This document shows, one piece after another, positions 4,957-12,058 of a stretch of 12,058 nucleotides of DNA; the first letter of the stretch is position 1; every line of letters begins with the position of its first letter. The notes beneath the pieces are model-generated. The model did no database searches, was not told the origin of the DNA, and was given only the letters and a program-made list of their open reading frames with translations. Origin of the DNA: JBARCX01 sp049794535 (GTDB lineage: Bacteria; Pseudomonadota; Gammaproteobacteria; Xanthomonadales; Rhodanobacteraceae); NCBI GenBank assembly GCA_049794535.1, contig JBARCX010000122.1, positions 1-12,058 on the forward strand. Direction: 5' to 3'. A program made the position numbers and the translations under genes.

Positions 4957-7503
4957 CTAAACGATCGCGACCACGGATCCCTTTGAAACTTTTTTTGTTC
5001 CAATCGTCAACGAGGCTGCGCTGAGCGAAGGTATTGCGGGTTCGGCTTCTGTGGCTTCGATGCGAATGGTGCCCACTTCACCGGTCGATTGAACGATGAC
5101 CTGTGCCAATCCATTGAACAGCGAACGCCTGGGAGCCTTGTCGCTCTCCTGGCAGTTCGGATTGCCATTGCCGACGCCAATCAGCTTGCCTGCGCCGGAG
5201 ATCTGGAACGCGATTGCATTGTTGGCCGTTGGCACGGGTCGCCCGTGACTATCGAGCACCTCGACCGTGATCATGGCCACATCTTTTCCATCGGCATCGA
5301 TCTCGTGACGATCGACGGCCAGCCGAATTTTTTTACCTGAGCCCGTCGTTTCGCGGCGTTCGATCAGCACCGTCTGGTTGTTGCTGCGACCGCGTGCCTC
5401 GATGACGCCGGGTGCGTAAGCGACGTTCCACTGCACGTGCCCCAACTGAGGCACCTTCTTGATGCCGAGGCTTTTGCCATTGAGCAGAAGCTCGACCTCA
5501 TCGAGGTTGGTGTAGACCCAGACCGGGATTTCCTGTCCTTCCTTTCCTGCCCAATTCCAGTGCGGAAACACGTGAAGGCTGGGCGCCTTCGTCCACCAGG
5601 CTTTGTAATAGTAGTAATAGTCCTTGGGAAAACCGCAGAGGTCGACGATGCCGAACTGCGAGCTGATCGAAGGCCAGCCATAAGGTGTGGGCTCGCCGCG
5701 GTAATCGAAGCCTGTCCACGCGAATCCGCCGGCTAGCCAATCGCGGGTGCCGTAGAAATTCCACCATTGCTCGGGTGTCTGGCCCCATTCCACGACGCCG
5801 TCGTAGCTATTGACGGTGTTCTTCTTCGGATCGGACGTATATTCGCCGCGCGTGGAAATGGCACTGGATGTTTCCGAACCGAATATGGCGCGGTTCGGAT
5901 GCTCTTTGTGGAAATTGTCGGGATACTGCGTTTGATAGTTGAAGCCGATGATATCCAGCGAATCCGATACGCCTTGCTCGTTGTTGCCATTGACTGCTGC
6001 GGAAACGACACGGGTGGGGTCGAGTTCGTGACAGCGCTCGACCATCGTCGCGGCGATGCGGGCGCCTTGTTTCTCCATATCCCCCTTTTGTAGCACCCAC
6101 TCCTCGTTGCCGATCGACCAGATGATGATTGAGGGCGAATTGCGATAGCGCTTAACCATCAGTTCGAGCTCCCGCAGGCCACTCGGGTTGGAACTCATCT
6201 GGCGCGTTTCGCACATCATCAGCATGCCCATGCGATCGCATGCCTCGACCCATTCGGGTGTCGGCATATTGTGCGAGGTGCGCACGGCGTTGCATCCCAT
6301 GCTTTGGAGTACCGACAGCCGGAACGATTGGAGACGGTCGGGCAGGGCCGCACCTACGCCAGCATGGTCCTGGTGGTTGCAGGTGCCTTGAATCTTGAGC
6401 GGATTGCCATTGAGGAAGAAGCCGCGGTCAGGGTCGAATACCGCCGTACGTATGCCGAATGGAATCTGTTCGGCATCGCGCAGCGCTCCGTCGACGATGA
6501 CCTTGACGAGCACCGTATAAAGGTTGGGTTCGTCCGTCGACCAGAGTGCGGGATGATTGACGGTTGCCACAGCCCGAAAGTCGCTCGATGCATTCGGGGC
6601 AATCGCCTGTGCGGGCGAGGTCGCTTGCGCAACCGTGTGGCCCGCGGCAGCGGCGATGGTCCATTCGAGCGAAGCATTCACGGCGTGTTCGCTCTCATTC
6701 TCGACGATCGTCGCGAGGTCGAGCGTGGCGATGTTGTCTTTGAGAGCGGGGCGCACCACGCTTTCCCACTTGCCAAGGTGCACCGGATCCATCTTGGTCA
6801 ACCACACGTGGCGATAGATGCCGGCGCCCTCGTAAAACCAGCCATCGCCGAAGCTGGCGTCGACGCGCAGGGCAATCTGATTCTTTCCGCCGACATGAAG
6901 GAAATCGGTGATATCAAAGCGGAACGGGCTGTAGCCGTCGTCATGCTGGCCGATAAAGCAGCCATTGACGAATAACACGACATCGCGCATCGCGCCGTCG
7001 AACTCGATCCAGATACGGCGTCCGCGATCACTCTCGGGAATATCGAACGCACGCCGGTACCAGCCGACGCTGGTGGCAGGGAAGCGTCGCCCTAGCGGCT
7101 TATAACCGTGGGAGGTCATTCGGCTGTCTTCGTCTCCGCTGTCATCGTGGACGAACGGAAGTTCCACGGCCCAATCGTGTGGCAAATTCAGCGCGTGCCA
7201 GCTGGCGTCGTTGAAATCGCCTGTGGCGATTTTGAACGTGCCCGTCTTGGAAAAATCGCCCTGGCCGAATCCGTAGCCAAAATCCTTGGTCGGATCGACG
7301 CCGTTACCCAACGCAAATCGCCAGCCGAAATCGAACAGCAGTTGCTCGCGCGGCGCCACGGCCGTCCCGCCTTGTGCCAGGGGCCAGAGCTGTTTTCCGG
7401 CCATTCCTTGGGCGTTACCAGCCCACACGGCACGCGGAAGAAGGCTGGAACCGAGCAATCCAATACTAGAGATGACAAAGGTGCGGCGTGTGATATCAAT
7501 CAT
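4957..7503 (-). CDS. GH2 beta-galactosidase-type enzyme, Tat-exported
   Basis: This 848-residue glycoside hydrolase of family GH2 should remove terminal beta-linked sugars, probably galactose, by a retaining mechanism. The N-terminus MIDITRRTFVISS has a twin-arginine motif (R6, R7), a hydrophobic stretch and a likely cut after AVWA (residue 28). Next come the sugar-binding domain (LFDFGWRFALGNG, LNLPHDWAV, GWYRRAFDIP, DGAMRDVVLFVNG), an immunoglobulin-like domain and the TIM barrel. The acid/base Glu is E467 (IWSIGNEE) and the nucleophile Glu is E544 (IFGSETSS). The C-terminal half has a DUF4982-like domain (PVWVYTNLDEVELLLNGKS) and a further beta-sandwich (VTVEVLDSHGRPVP type), the layout of large GH2 galactosidases. 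I chose the ATG at 7503 because it opens directly on the Tat signal; GGAG lies 12 nt before it. The longer frame from 7659 adds 52 residues with no signal. It is divergent from the second GH2 gene. Confidence 0.88.
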   Translation of the reverse strand: MIDITRRTFVISSIGLLGSSLLPRAVWAGNAQGMAGKQLWPLAQGGTAVAPREQLLFDFGWRFALGNGVDPTKDFGYGFGQGDFSKTGTFKIATGDFNDASWHALNLPHDWAVELPFVHDDSGDEDSRMTSHGYKPLGRRFPATSVGWYRRAFDIPESDRGRRIWIEFDGAMRDVVLFVNGCFIGQHDDGYSPFRFDITDFLHVGGKNQIALRVDASFGDGWFYEGAGIYRHVWLTKMDPVHLGKWESVVRPALKDNIATLDLATIVENESEHAVNASLEWTIAAAAGHTVAQATSPAQAIAPNASSDFRAVATVNHPALWSTDEPNLYTVLVKVIVDGALRDAEQIPFGIRTAVFDPDRGFFLNGNPLKIQGTCNHQDHAGVGAALPDRLQSFRLSVLQSMGCNAVRTSHNMPTPEWVEACDRMGMLMMCETRQMSSNPSGLRELELMVKRYRNSPSIIIWSIGNEEWVLQKGDMEKQGARIAATMVERCHELDPTRVVSAAVNGNNEQGVSDSLDIIGFNYQTQYPDNFHKEHPNRAIFGSETSSAISTRGEYTSDPKKNTVNSYDGVVEWGQTPEQWWNFYGTRDWLAGGFAWTGFDYRGEPTPYGWPSISSQFGIVDLCGFPKDYYYYYKAWWTKAPSLHVFPHWNWAGKEGQEIPVWVYTNLDEVELLLNGKSLGIKKVPQLGHVQWNVAYAPGVIEARGRSNNQTVLIERRETTGSGKKIRLAVDRHEIDADGKDVAMITVEVLDSHGRPVPTANNAIAFQISGAGKLIGVGNGNPNCQESDKAPRRSLFNGLAQVIVQSTGEVGTIRIEATEAEPAIPSLSAASLTIGTKKVSKGSVVAIV

Positions 7504-7615
7504 GAGAATCACAATCTCCAAAAAAGATCTGCCGACGTCACTCGGCCGGGCTTGGACATTTGTCGGACAATTAGCCATCCTAACTTCGAGCGAGGCCAAT
7601 GGGGAAGGGCGGATG
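7504..7615. promoter_or_regulatory. Divergent promoter region with palindrome
   Basis: This 112-nt gap must hold the promoters of both divergent glycosidase transcripts. ATTTGTCGGACAATT (7558-7572) is an odd-centred palindrome (TTGTC-G-GACAA, 12 of 14 outer bases paired). A single repressor or activator site there could control both directions. TTGGAC (7553-7558) could be a -35 element for the plus strand, but a good -10 is not evident. Confidence 0.4.
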
Positions 7616-9481
7616 ATGGGCAACATCAGAGTGCGGGGAGCGGGCGCCTGGATGGGCATGGCCGTGGCGATGGGCTTTGCCTCGGTGACGATGGCGGCAC
7701 CGGATCAGGCAACTATCTGGAACGGTAAGGTGGCGCCCTTGGCGACGCCGTGGACGGCCGAAGTGTCGCCTAGCAACGCGTTGCCCGAGTATCCGCGGCC
7801 GCAGCTGGCACGCCCGTCGCTGGAGCATCCGCAATGGATAAGCCTCAACGGGCTGTGGCAGTACGCACCCGGCAACGGGCAGGGCGCGCCGCCGTTCGGT
7901 CAGGCGCTGAAGGATCAGGTGCTGGTGCCGTATCCGATCGAGTCGGTGCTTTCGGGCGTGCAAAAGCATTCGGACTTCATGTTCTATCGCCGACTGGTGG
8001 ACATCCCGGCTGCCTTCATCGCGCATAGCCAGCACGTGCGACTGAACTTCGGCGCAGTGGCCCAGGACGCCACGGTATACGTCAACGGTACGCAGGTGGC
8101 GTGCCATGTAGGCGGCTATACGTCCTTCAGCGCGGACATCACATCGGCGCTTCACCCGCACGGTCCGCAGGAGATCATCGTCGCCGTGCATGCGCCGGTG
8201 GATGGCGCCAACGTGATGGTCGGCAAGCAGCGACTGAAGCCCGACGGCATCTTCTACACCGCGGCCTCGGGGATCTGGCAGTCGGTGTGGCTGGAGCCGG
8301 TGCCGGCCACCAGCCTGGCGCAACTGAGCTTCATGCCGGCTAGGAATTTGGACGCCTTTACCGCCATTTCGAAGATATACGGCCACAGCGTGGATGCCAC
8401 GCTGCATGTCACCGCTTACGCGGATGGCAAAGCGGTGGGCGTGGCGAGCGGACCGGCCGGTCAACCGCTGCATCTGGCCATCGCGCATCCGCACTTGTGG
8501 AGCCCGCAGGATCCCTTCCTGTACACCTTCAAAGCCACGCTCACGCAAGGCAATCAACGCGACGAAGTGACGAGCTATGCCGGCCTGCGCACCATCGCTG
8601 TCGAGAAGGTGGGCGGACGCAACCGCATCGTGTTGAACGGCAAGCCGACCTTCTTGCTGGCCACACTGGACCAGGGCTACTGGCCAGACGGCATCTACAC
8701 CGCGCCCACCGACGCGGCGCTTAAATTCGACATACAGAAAACCAAAGACCTGGGCTTCAACACCATCCGCAAGCACATCAAGGTGGAGCCGGCACGCTGG
8801 TACTACTGGGCCGACCGCATCGGCCTGATGGTGTGGCAGGACATGCCGGCGCTACCGAACGGGCGCAACGACAAACTCAGCGATGCCGACAAGGCCGGCT
8901 TCCGCGCCGACGTCTCGGCCATCGTCGACCAGCTCAAAGGCGAAACCTCGATCATCGGCTGGATCCCGTTCAACGAGGGCTGGGGCCAGTGGAGTATTCC
9001 GGCCGCCGCCGAGCTGGCCGCGCAGATCAAGCAACTCGACCCTTCACGCCTGGTCGACGCACGCAGTGGTGCCAACTGCTGCGACACCAAGGGCGACCCG
9101 CACGCCGGCGACGTTTACGACGTGCATGATTATCAGGGCCCCGGCCTGCCCAGCCCGGATGCAGAGCGAGCTTCCATGGACGGCGAGCACGGCGGTCTGA
9201 CCCTGGGCATTCCCGGCCATGTCTGGCCCAACACGCCAATCAACCCCTACGGCGCAGTGAAGGATCGTGACGCGCTCAACGCCGGTTACGTCGCCAATAC
9301 CGCCGTGCTGCGCGACAAGGGGCCGGGCATCGGCGTGTCTGGCAGCGTCTACACCCAGATTACCGATGTCGAGGGCGAGCACAACGGCCTGTACACCTAC
9401 GATCGCAAGATCGAAAAGGTGGACGAAGCCAAGGTACGCGCGATCAATGAGGCGACGATACGCGCCGGCGCGCAGCCTTGA
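7616..9481 (+). CDS. GH2 family exo-glycosidase, secreted (substrate uncertain)
   Basis: This 621-residue enzyme has a Sec-type signal peptide (MGNIRVRGAGAWMGMAVAMG, likely cut near residue 27). The mature part has the GH2 order: sugar-binding jelly roll (PQWISLNGLWQYA, MFYRRLVDIP, ATVYVNGTQV), an Ig-like domain, then a TIM barrel. The acid/base Glu is E454 (PFNEGWGQW). The likely nucleophile is E524 in DGEHGGLTL. Unlike its divergent neighbour it lacks the DUF4982 region and ends soon after the barrel, so it belongs to a different GH2 subgroup. Reported GH2 activities include beta-galactosidase, beta-mannosidase and beta-glucuronidase; I cannot choose between them from sequence. GGGGAAGGG precedes two adjacent ATGs (7613 and 7616); 7616 has the better 7-nt spacing. 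The GH92 gene follows after 68 nt, so the two are probably co-transcribed. Confidence 0.85.
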   Translation: MGNIRVRGAGAWMGMAVAMGFASVTMAAPDQATIWNGKVAPLATPWTAEVSPSNALPEYPRPQLARPSLEHPQWISLNGLWQYAPGNGQGAPPFGQALKDQVLVPYPIESVLSGVQKHSDFMFYRRLVDIPAAFIAHSQHVRLNFGAVAQDATVYVNGTQVACHVGGYTSFSADITSALHPHGPQEIIVAVHAPVDGANVMVGKQRLKPDGIFYTAASGIWQSVWLEPVPATSLAQLSFMPARNLDAFTAISKIYGHSVDATLHVTAYADGKAVGVASGPAGQPLHLAIAHPHLWSPQDPFLYTFKATLTQGNQRDEVTSYAGLRTIAVEKVGGRNRIVLNGKPTFLLATLDQGYWPDGIYTAPTDAALKFDIQKTKDLGFNTIRKHIKVEPARWYYWADRIGLMVWQDMPALPNGRNDKLSDADKAGFRADVSAIVDQLKGETSIIGWIPFNEGWGQWSIPAAAELAAQIKQLDPSRLVDARSGANCCDTKGDPHAGDVYDVHDYQGPGLPSPDAERASMDGEHGGLTLGIPGHVWPNTPINPYGAVKDRDALNAGYVANTAVLRDKGPGIGVSGSVYTQITDVEGEHNGLYTYDRKIEKVDEAKVRAINEATIRAGAQP

Positions 9482-9536
9482 GAGCTGCGCGTGGCAGGTC
9501 GATGAGGTCGCCGACTATTAACGTTGTTTTGAATAT

Positions 9537-9552
9537 GAGGAAGCATCAAGTG
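9537..9552 (+). promoter_or_regulatory. Ribosome binding site deciding a GTG start
   Basis: AGGAAG (9538-9543) lies six nt before GTG at 9550. The in-frame ATG at 9535 has no Shine-Dalgarno and overlaps this site. Starting at the GTG gives a compact lipoprotein signal, (M)TKSACWAAAVMITLLSAGC. Confidence 0.6.
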
Positions 9553-11817
9553 ACGAAGAGTGCATGTTGGGCGGCGGCCGTAATGATCACGCTATTGAGC
9601 GCAGGCTGCGACAGGCATTCAACTGCTCATTCCGACGTATCGCCAACCGGGCAGGATCTGGCGCTGACGCAATACGTCGACCCGATGATTGGCACGGATC
9701 AATCTCCACCTCTCATCCCCGACATCGCGCAAACCGAATCGAAGCCGGAAGATCTGGGCGGTGGCTTTACGAGCCCAGCCGCGACACTGCCTGCGGGCAT
9801 GGTGCAATGGGGCCCTGATACGCCACCCGTGCCCGGTGGCTGGAGCCCACCTGGATATCACTATAGCCAGCCGAGCATCACCGGATTCAGTCTCACGCAC
9901 CTGAGCGGGGTTGGCTGCAGCGGCGGTGGTGCACTACCGGTACTACCAACGGTCACGGGGCAAACCGGCGCTGCGTCGTTCAAGCATGCGAACGAAACAG
10001 CACGGCCCGGCTACTACGGAGTGACGCTTGATAACGGTATTCGCGCGGAACTGACCGCAACATTGCGTAGCGGAGCAGGGCGCTTCACCTGGCCCGCTGA
10101 CCAGACGGGCCAACTCAACATCGCAGCAAAGACTCATGCATCGTCGTTGGATGGCGTCATCGCCAACGACCCAAGTGATCCGACCGCGTTGTCCGGATCG
10201 ATGACGGGCGGCGACTTCTGCAGCAGCGGGCAGACGTACAAAATCTACTTCTACGCACAGCTCGATCAGCCGTTCACGACGAAGCTGACCGCTGGAAATG
10301 CGTTACTGACGTTCGCATCGACGCCCGGGGTGCCTTCGACAGTGAACATGAAGGTTGGCATCTCGTACGTCAGCATCCAGAACGCAAAGAACAACCTGGA
10401 GCAGGAGAGCGGCCCGCGTCATTTTGATGAGCTTGCGGAGCAGGCCAGCGCGATATGGAACAAGGAGCTGAATGTCATCCAGGCGACGGGCGGCAGTGCG
10501 GACAATCTGAAGAAGTTCTATACGGCGCTGTATCACGCGCTGCTCGCGCCGAGCGTGTACAGCGATGCGAACGGCGACTATCTGGACATGAGTGGCAAGG
10601 TTAGCAACGCAGGTACCGGTCACATTCACTACACCACCTTCTCAAGCTGGGACACGTACCGCTCGCTGATGCCCCTCATTGCGTGGCTCAAGCCGGCTGC
10701 CGCCAGCGACATGATGCAGTCGCTCGTTGACGACGCCGGCACGTGCGGCAACGTCTTTCCAAAATGGGTGGAGGGCAACACGAACAGCGACGTGATGCCT
10801 GGTGACAACGTGCCCATCGTCGTCGCGCAGAGCTATTTGTATGGTGCCACCGGCTTCGATACACAAAAGGCGCTTTCGATCATGCTCAACACCGCGTACG
10901 GCACCGTAACAACGTGCCGCAACGTGACTGCGCTGCCGGGACTCGCCTTGTACAAGCAACTCGGCTACCTGCCAGCCGATGCGAGCATTCGCATCGACAG
11001 CAGTCATAACGGTGGCACCGCATCGACAACACTCGAATACGCGACGACCGACTACGCTATTTCCCGCTACGCGCAGGCGCTCGGTGATACCACGAACGCT
11101 GCGATCATGTTGAAACGCTCGGCGAACTGGAAGAACGTCATCCGTACGGCCGTCTCCAATAATCCGAGTACGACGCCGCCACGACTCTCCGATCGCAACA
11201 GCAACGGCGATTGGGTAACGAACTCGTTCGACGAAGTCGAAGGGAACGTCGAGCAGTACACGTGGATGGTTCCGTTTGATATCCCGGGGCTGATCCGCAC
11301 GCTTGGCGGTGATGCTGCAGTGATGGCGAGACTCGACACGTTCAACATGTATTTGAATGCCGGCGGACGAAGCCCGCACCTATGGATTGGCAATGAGCCG
11401 TCCTTCGCGACGCCTTGGCTCTATAACTGGACGAGTCGGCCGGACAAGACACAGGCCCTCGTGCACAGAATCATCAATGAGCAATACACGACGGCTGCGT
11501 CGGGGCTGCCTGGCAACGACGATGAGGGAGCCACTTCAGGTTGGTTCGTATGGGCCGCGCTCGGGCTGTACCCGGAGGTGCCAGCTGTCCCGGGCTTCAC
11601 GCTCTCGAGTCCGCTTTTCAGCCACGTGGCGATTCGCCTTGGTAACTGCAAAACCCTCACGATCGATGCCGACCCTACGGGTTCGAGCTACGTGCAGAAT
11701 GCCGCGTTGAACGGAGCCCCATTGACGTCGACATGGCTGGACTTCGACAAGGTGAAAAATGGTGGCGCTCTCACGTTCCGGCTTGGCAACGAACCATCAC
11801 GGTGGGGGCACCCATAA
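9550..11817 (+). CDS. GH92 calcium-dependent exo-alpha-mannosidase, lipoprotein
   Basis: This 755-residue enzyme of family GH92 should release alpha-linked mannose from glycans with inversion, using Ca2+. The N-terminal signal ends in LLSAGC, a probable lipobox, so the enzyme is likely membrane-anchored and faces the periplasm or surface. The N-terminal beta-sandwich domain shows YVDPMIGT, AGMVQWGPDT and GFSLTHLSGVGC. The (alpha/alpha)6 domain shows SSWDTYRS, SDVMPGD, VEGNVEQYTWMVPFD (E564 in EGN, expected catalytic acid), HLWIGNEPS and GLPGNDDEGATSGWF (D657 and D658, base and calcium region). All major family motifs are intact. The usual length is about 750 residues, so it is complete. It follows the GH2 gene by 68 nt, suggesting a joint role in trimming mannose-rich or N-glycan-like substrates. 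The precise linkage (1,2, 1,3, 1,4 or 1,6) cannot be read from these motifs. A second, broken GH92 lies at 115-492. Confidence 0.92.
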   Translation: MTKSACWAAAVMITLLSAGCDRHSTAHSDVSPTGQDLALTQYVDPMIGTDQSPPLIPDIAQTESKPEDLGGGFTSPAATLPAGMVQWGPDTPPVPGGWSPPGYHYSQPSITGFSLTHLSGVGCSGGGALPVLPTVTGQTGAASFKHANETARPGYYGVTLDNGIRAELTATLRSGAGRFTWPADQTGQLNIAAKTHASSLDGVIANDPSDPTALSGSMTGGDFCSSGQTYKIYFYAQLDQPFTTKLTAGNALLTFASTPGVPSTVNMKVGISYVSIQNAKNNLEQESGPRHFDELAEQASAIWNKELNVIQATGGSADNLKKFYTALYHALLAPSVYSDANGDYLDMSGKVSNAGTGHIHYTTFSSWDTYRSLMPLIAWLKPAAASDMMQSLVDDAGTCGNVFPKWVEGNTNSDVMPGDNVPIVVAQSYLYGATGFDTQKALSIMLNTAYGTVTTCRNVTALPGLALYKQLGYLPADASIRIDSSHNGGTASTTLEYATTDYAISRYAQALGDTTNAAIMLKRSANWKNVIRTAVSNNPSTTPPRLSDRNSNGDWVTNSFDEVEGNVEQYTWMVPFDIPGLIRTLGGDAAVMARLDTFNMYLNAGGRSPHLWIGNEPSFATPWLYNWTSRPDKTQALVHRIINEQYTTAASGLPGNDDEGATSGWFVWAALGLYPEVPAVPGFTLSSPLFSHVAIRLGNCKTLTIDADPTGSSYVQNAALNGAPLTSTWLDFDKVKNGGALTFRLGNEPSRWGHP

Positions 11818-12058
11818 AAGAACGCGCGCTCAGTTAGGGACGGTTATCGGGGGGCGAGTTGGGTTTTGTCTCATGGAGTGCCGCACGTCACGCGACAAGC
11901 GTGACCGGTATGGGAGCGGTTGAACCAATGGCATCCATGCCTGGCGCGAATTAAGCGCATCACAGGACGTGCGGCCTACGAAGACCATGGAGTCGTCAAA
12001 CCTGCAATTAGGTCGCCATTTTGTGTCAGACACGCGACGAAAATCCAAAGGGACATCC
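11818..12058. other. Right-end non-coding stretch with several hairpins
   Basis: GTCACGC-GACAA-GCGTGAC (11887-11905) is a perfect 7-bp stem. GCCGCACGTC (11880-11889) and GACGTGCGGC (11966-11975) are a 10-bp inverted repeat enclosing it in part, and GGCATCCATGCC (11930-11941) is a small palindrome between them. GTGTCAGACAC (12023-12033) is another odd-centred palindrome. No gene is convincing. A frame from ATG 11987 (MESSNLQLGRHFVSDTRR) runs off the right end without a ribosome binding site. Confidence 0.4.

Noticed and set aside
6271..6975. Long plus-strand frame of 234 codons inside the GH2 gene
   Set aside because: It is antisense to well-supported GH2 catalytic and Ig-like coding sequence and shows no motif of its own; it is a GC-driven shadow.
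7286..7615. Upstream in-frame extension of the plus-strand GH2 gene
   Set aside because: It overlaps the first 218 bases of the divergent GH2 coding region, has no signal or domain, and the strong ribosome binding site lies at 7601-7609.
7504..7659. N-terminal extension of the minus-strand GH2 gene to ATG 7659
   Set aside because: The extra 52 residues would put the Tat signal in the interior of the protein and would overlap the start of the divergent GH2 gene. The ATG at 7503 opens directly on the signal.
7580..8776. Minus-strand frame of 398 codons opposite the second GH2 gene
   Set aside because: It has a very high Arg/His content typical of antisense reading of a GC-rich gene, and the plus strand carries a complete GH2 protein.
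11938..11965. attC-like wording on the minus strand (GCGCTTAATTCGCGCCAGGC)
   Set aside because: The essential GTT of the R' core reads GCC and no matching left core is found, so it cannot be called an attC site.

Overview
The window looks like part of a Gammaproteobacterial chromosome, most likely of the Xanthomonadales (Dyella, Rhodanobacter, Luteibacter or Xanthomonas type). This is inference. It rests on the GC-rich carbohydrate-active-enzyme genes, on an integron attC site of the kind common in xanthomonads, and on the general protein set (TraB/GumN, DUF1428, SLT-type lipoprotein). No rRNA or tRNA gene, CRISPR array, integrase or complete transposase is visible.

Left part (1-1300) is decayed and mostly non-coding. 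On the minus strand at about 115-492 lies a frameshifted relic of a family GH92 alpha-mannosidase. It is flanked by two direct copies of a palindrome built on GATCGATC that looks like a LacI-family operator. A 57-codon ORF of unknown worth follows at 680-853, and then a small hairpin repeat.

Middle part (1300-4960) is accessory DNA. It holds a minus-strand TraB/GumN-family protein with a twin-arginine signal. Next come two cassette-like genes, a short cysteine-rich zinc-binding protein and a GFA/CENP-V-fold protein, separated by an attC site and by GTTRRR-type half sites, with no integrase in view (a CALIN-like cluster). A DUF1428/YbaA-like gene and a lipoprotein with a lysozyme-like (SLT) domain follow. 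A strong hairpin separates the latter from the convergent gene.

Right part (4957-11817) is a glycan-degradation locus. A Tat-exported GH2 beta-galactosidase-type enzyme (minus strand) is divergent from a second, structurally different GH2 enzyme carrying a Sec signal. The second GH2 is followed after 68 nt by an intact GH92 alpha-mannosidase with a lipoprotein signal. The 112-nt divergent gap holds a TTGTC-G-GACAA palindrome that could coordinate both directions. The GH2/GH92 combination suggests sequential removal of exposed beta-linked sugars and alpha-mannose from N-glycan-like or other mannose-containing glycans in the envelope. The GH92 relic at the left end shows that this genome segment has carried at least one more enzyme of this kind. 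The last 240 bases hold several hairpins and no convincing gene.
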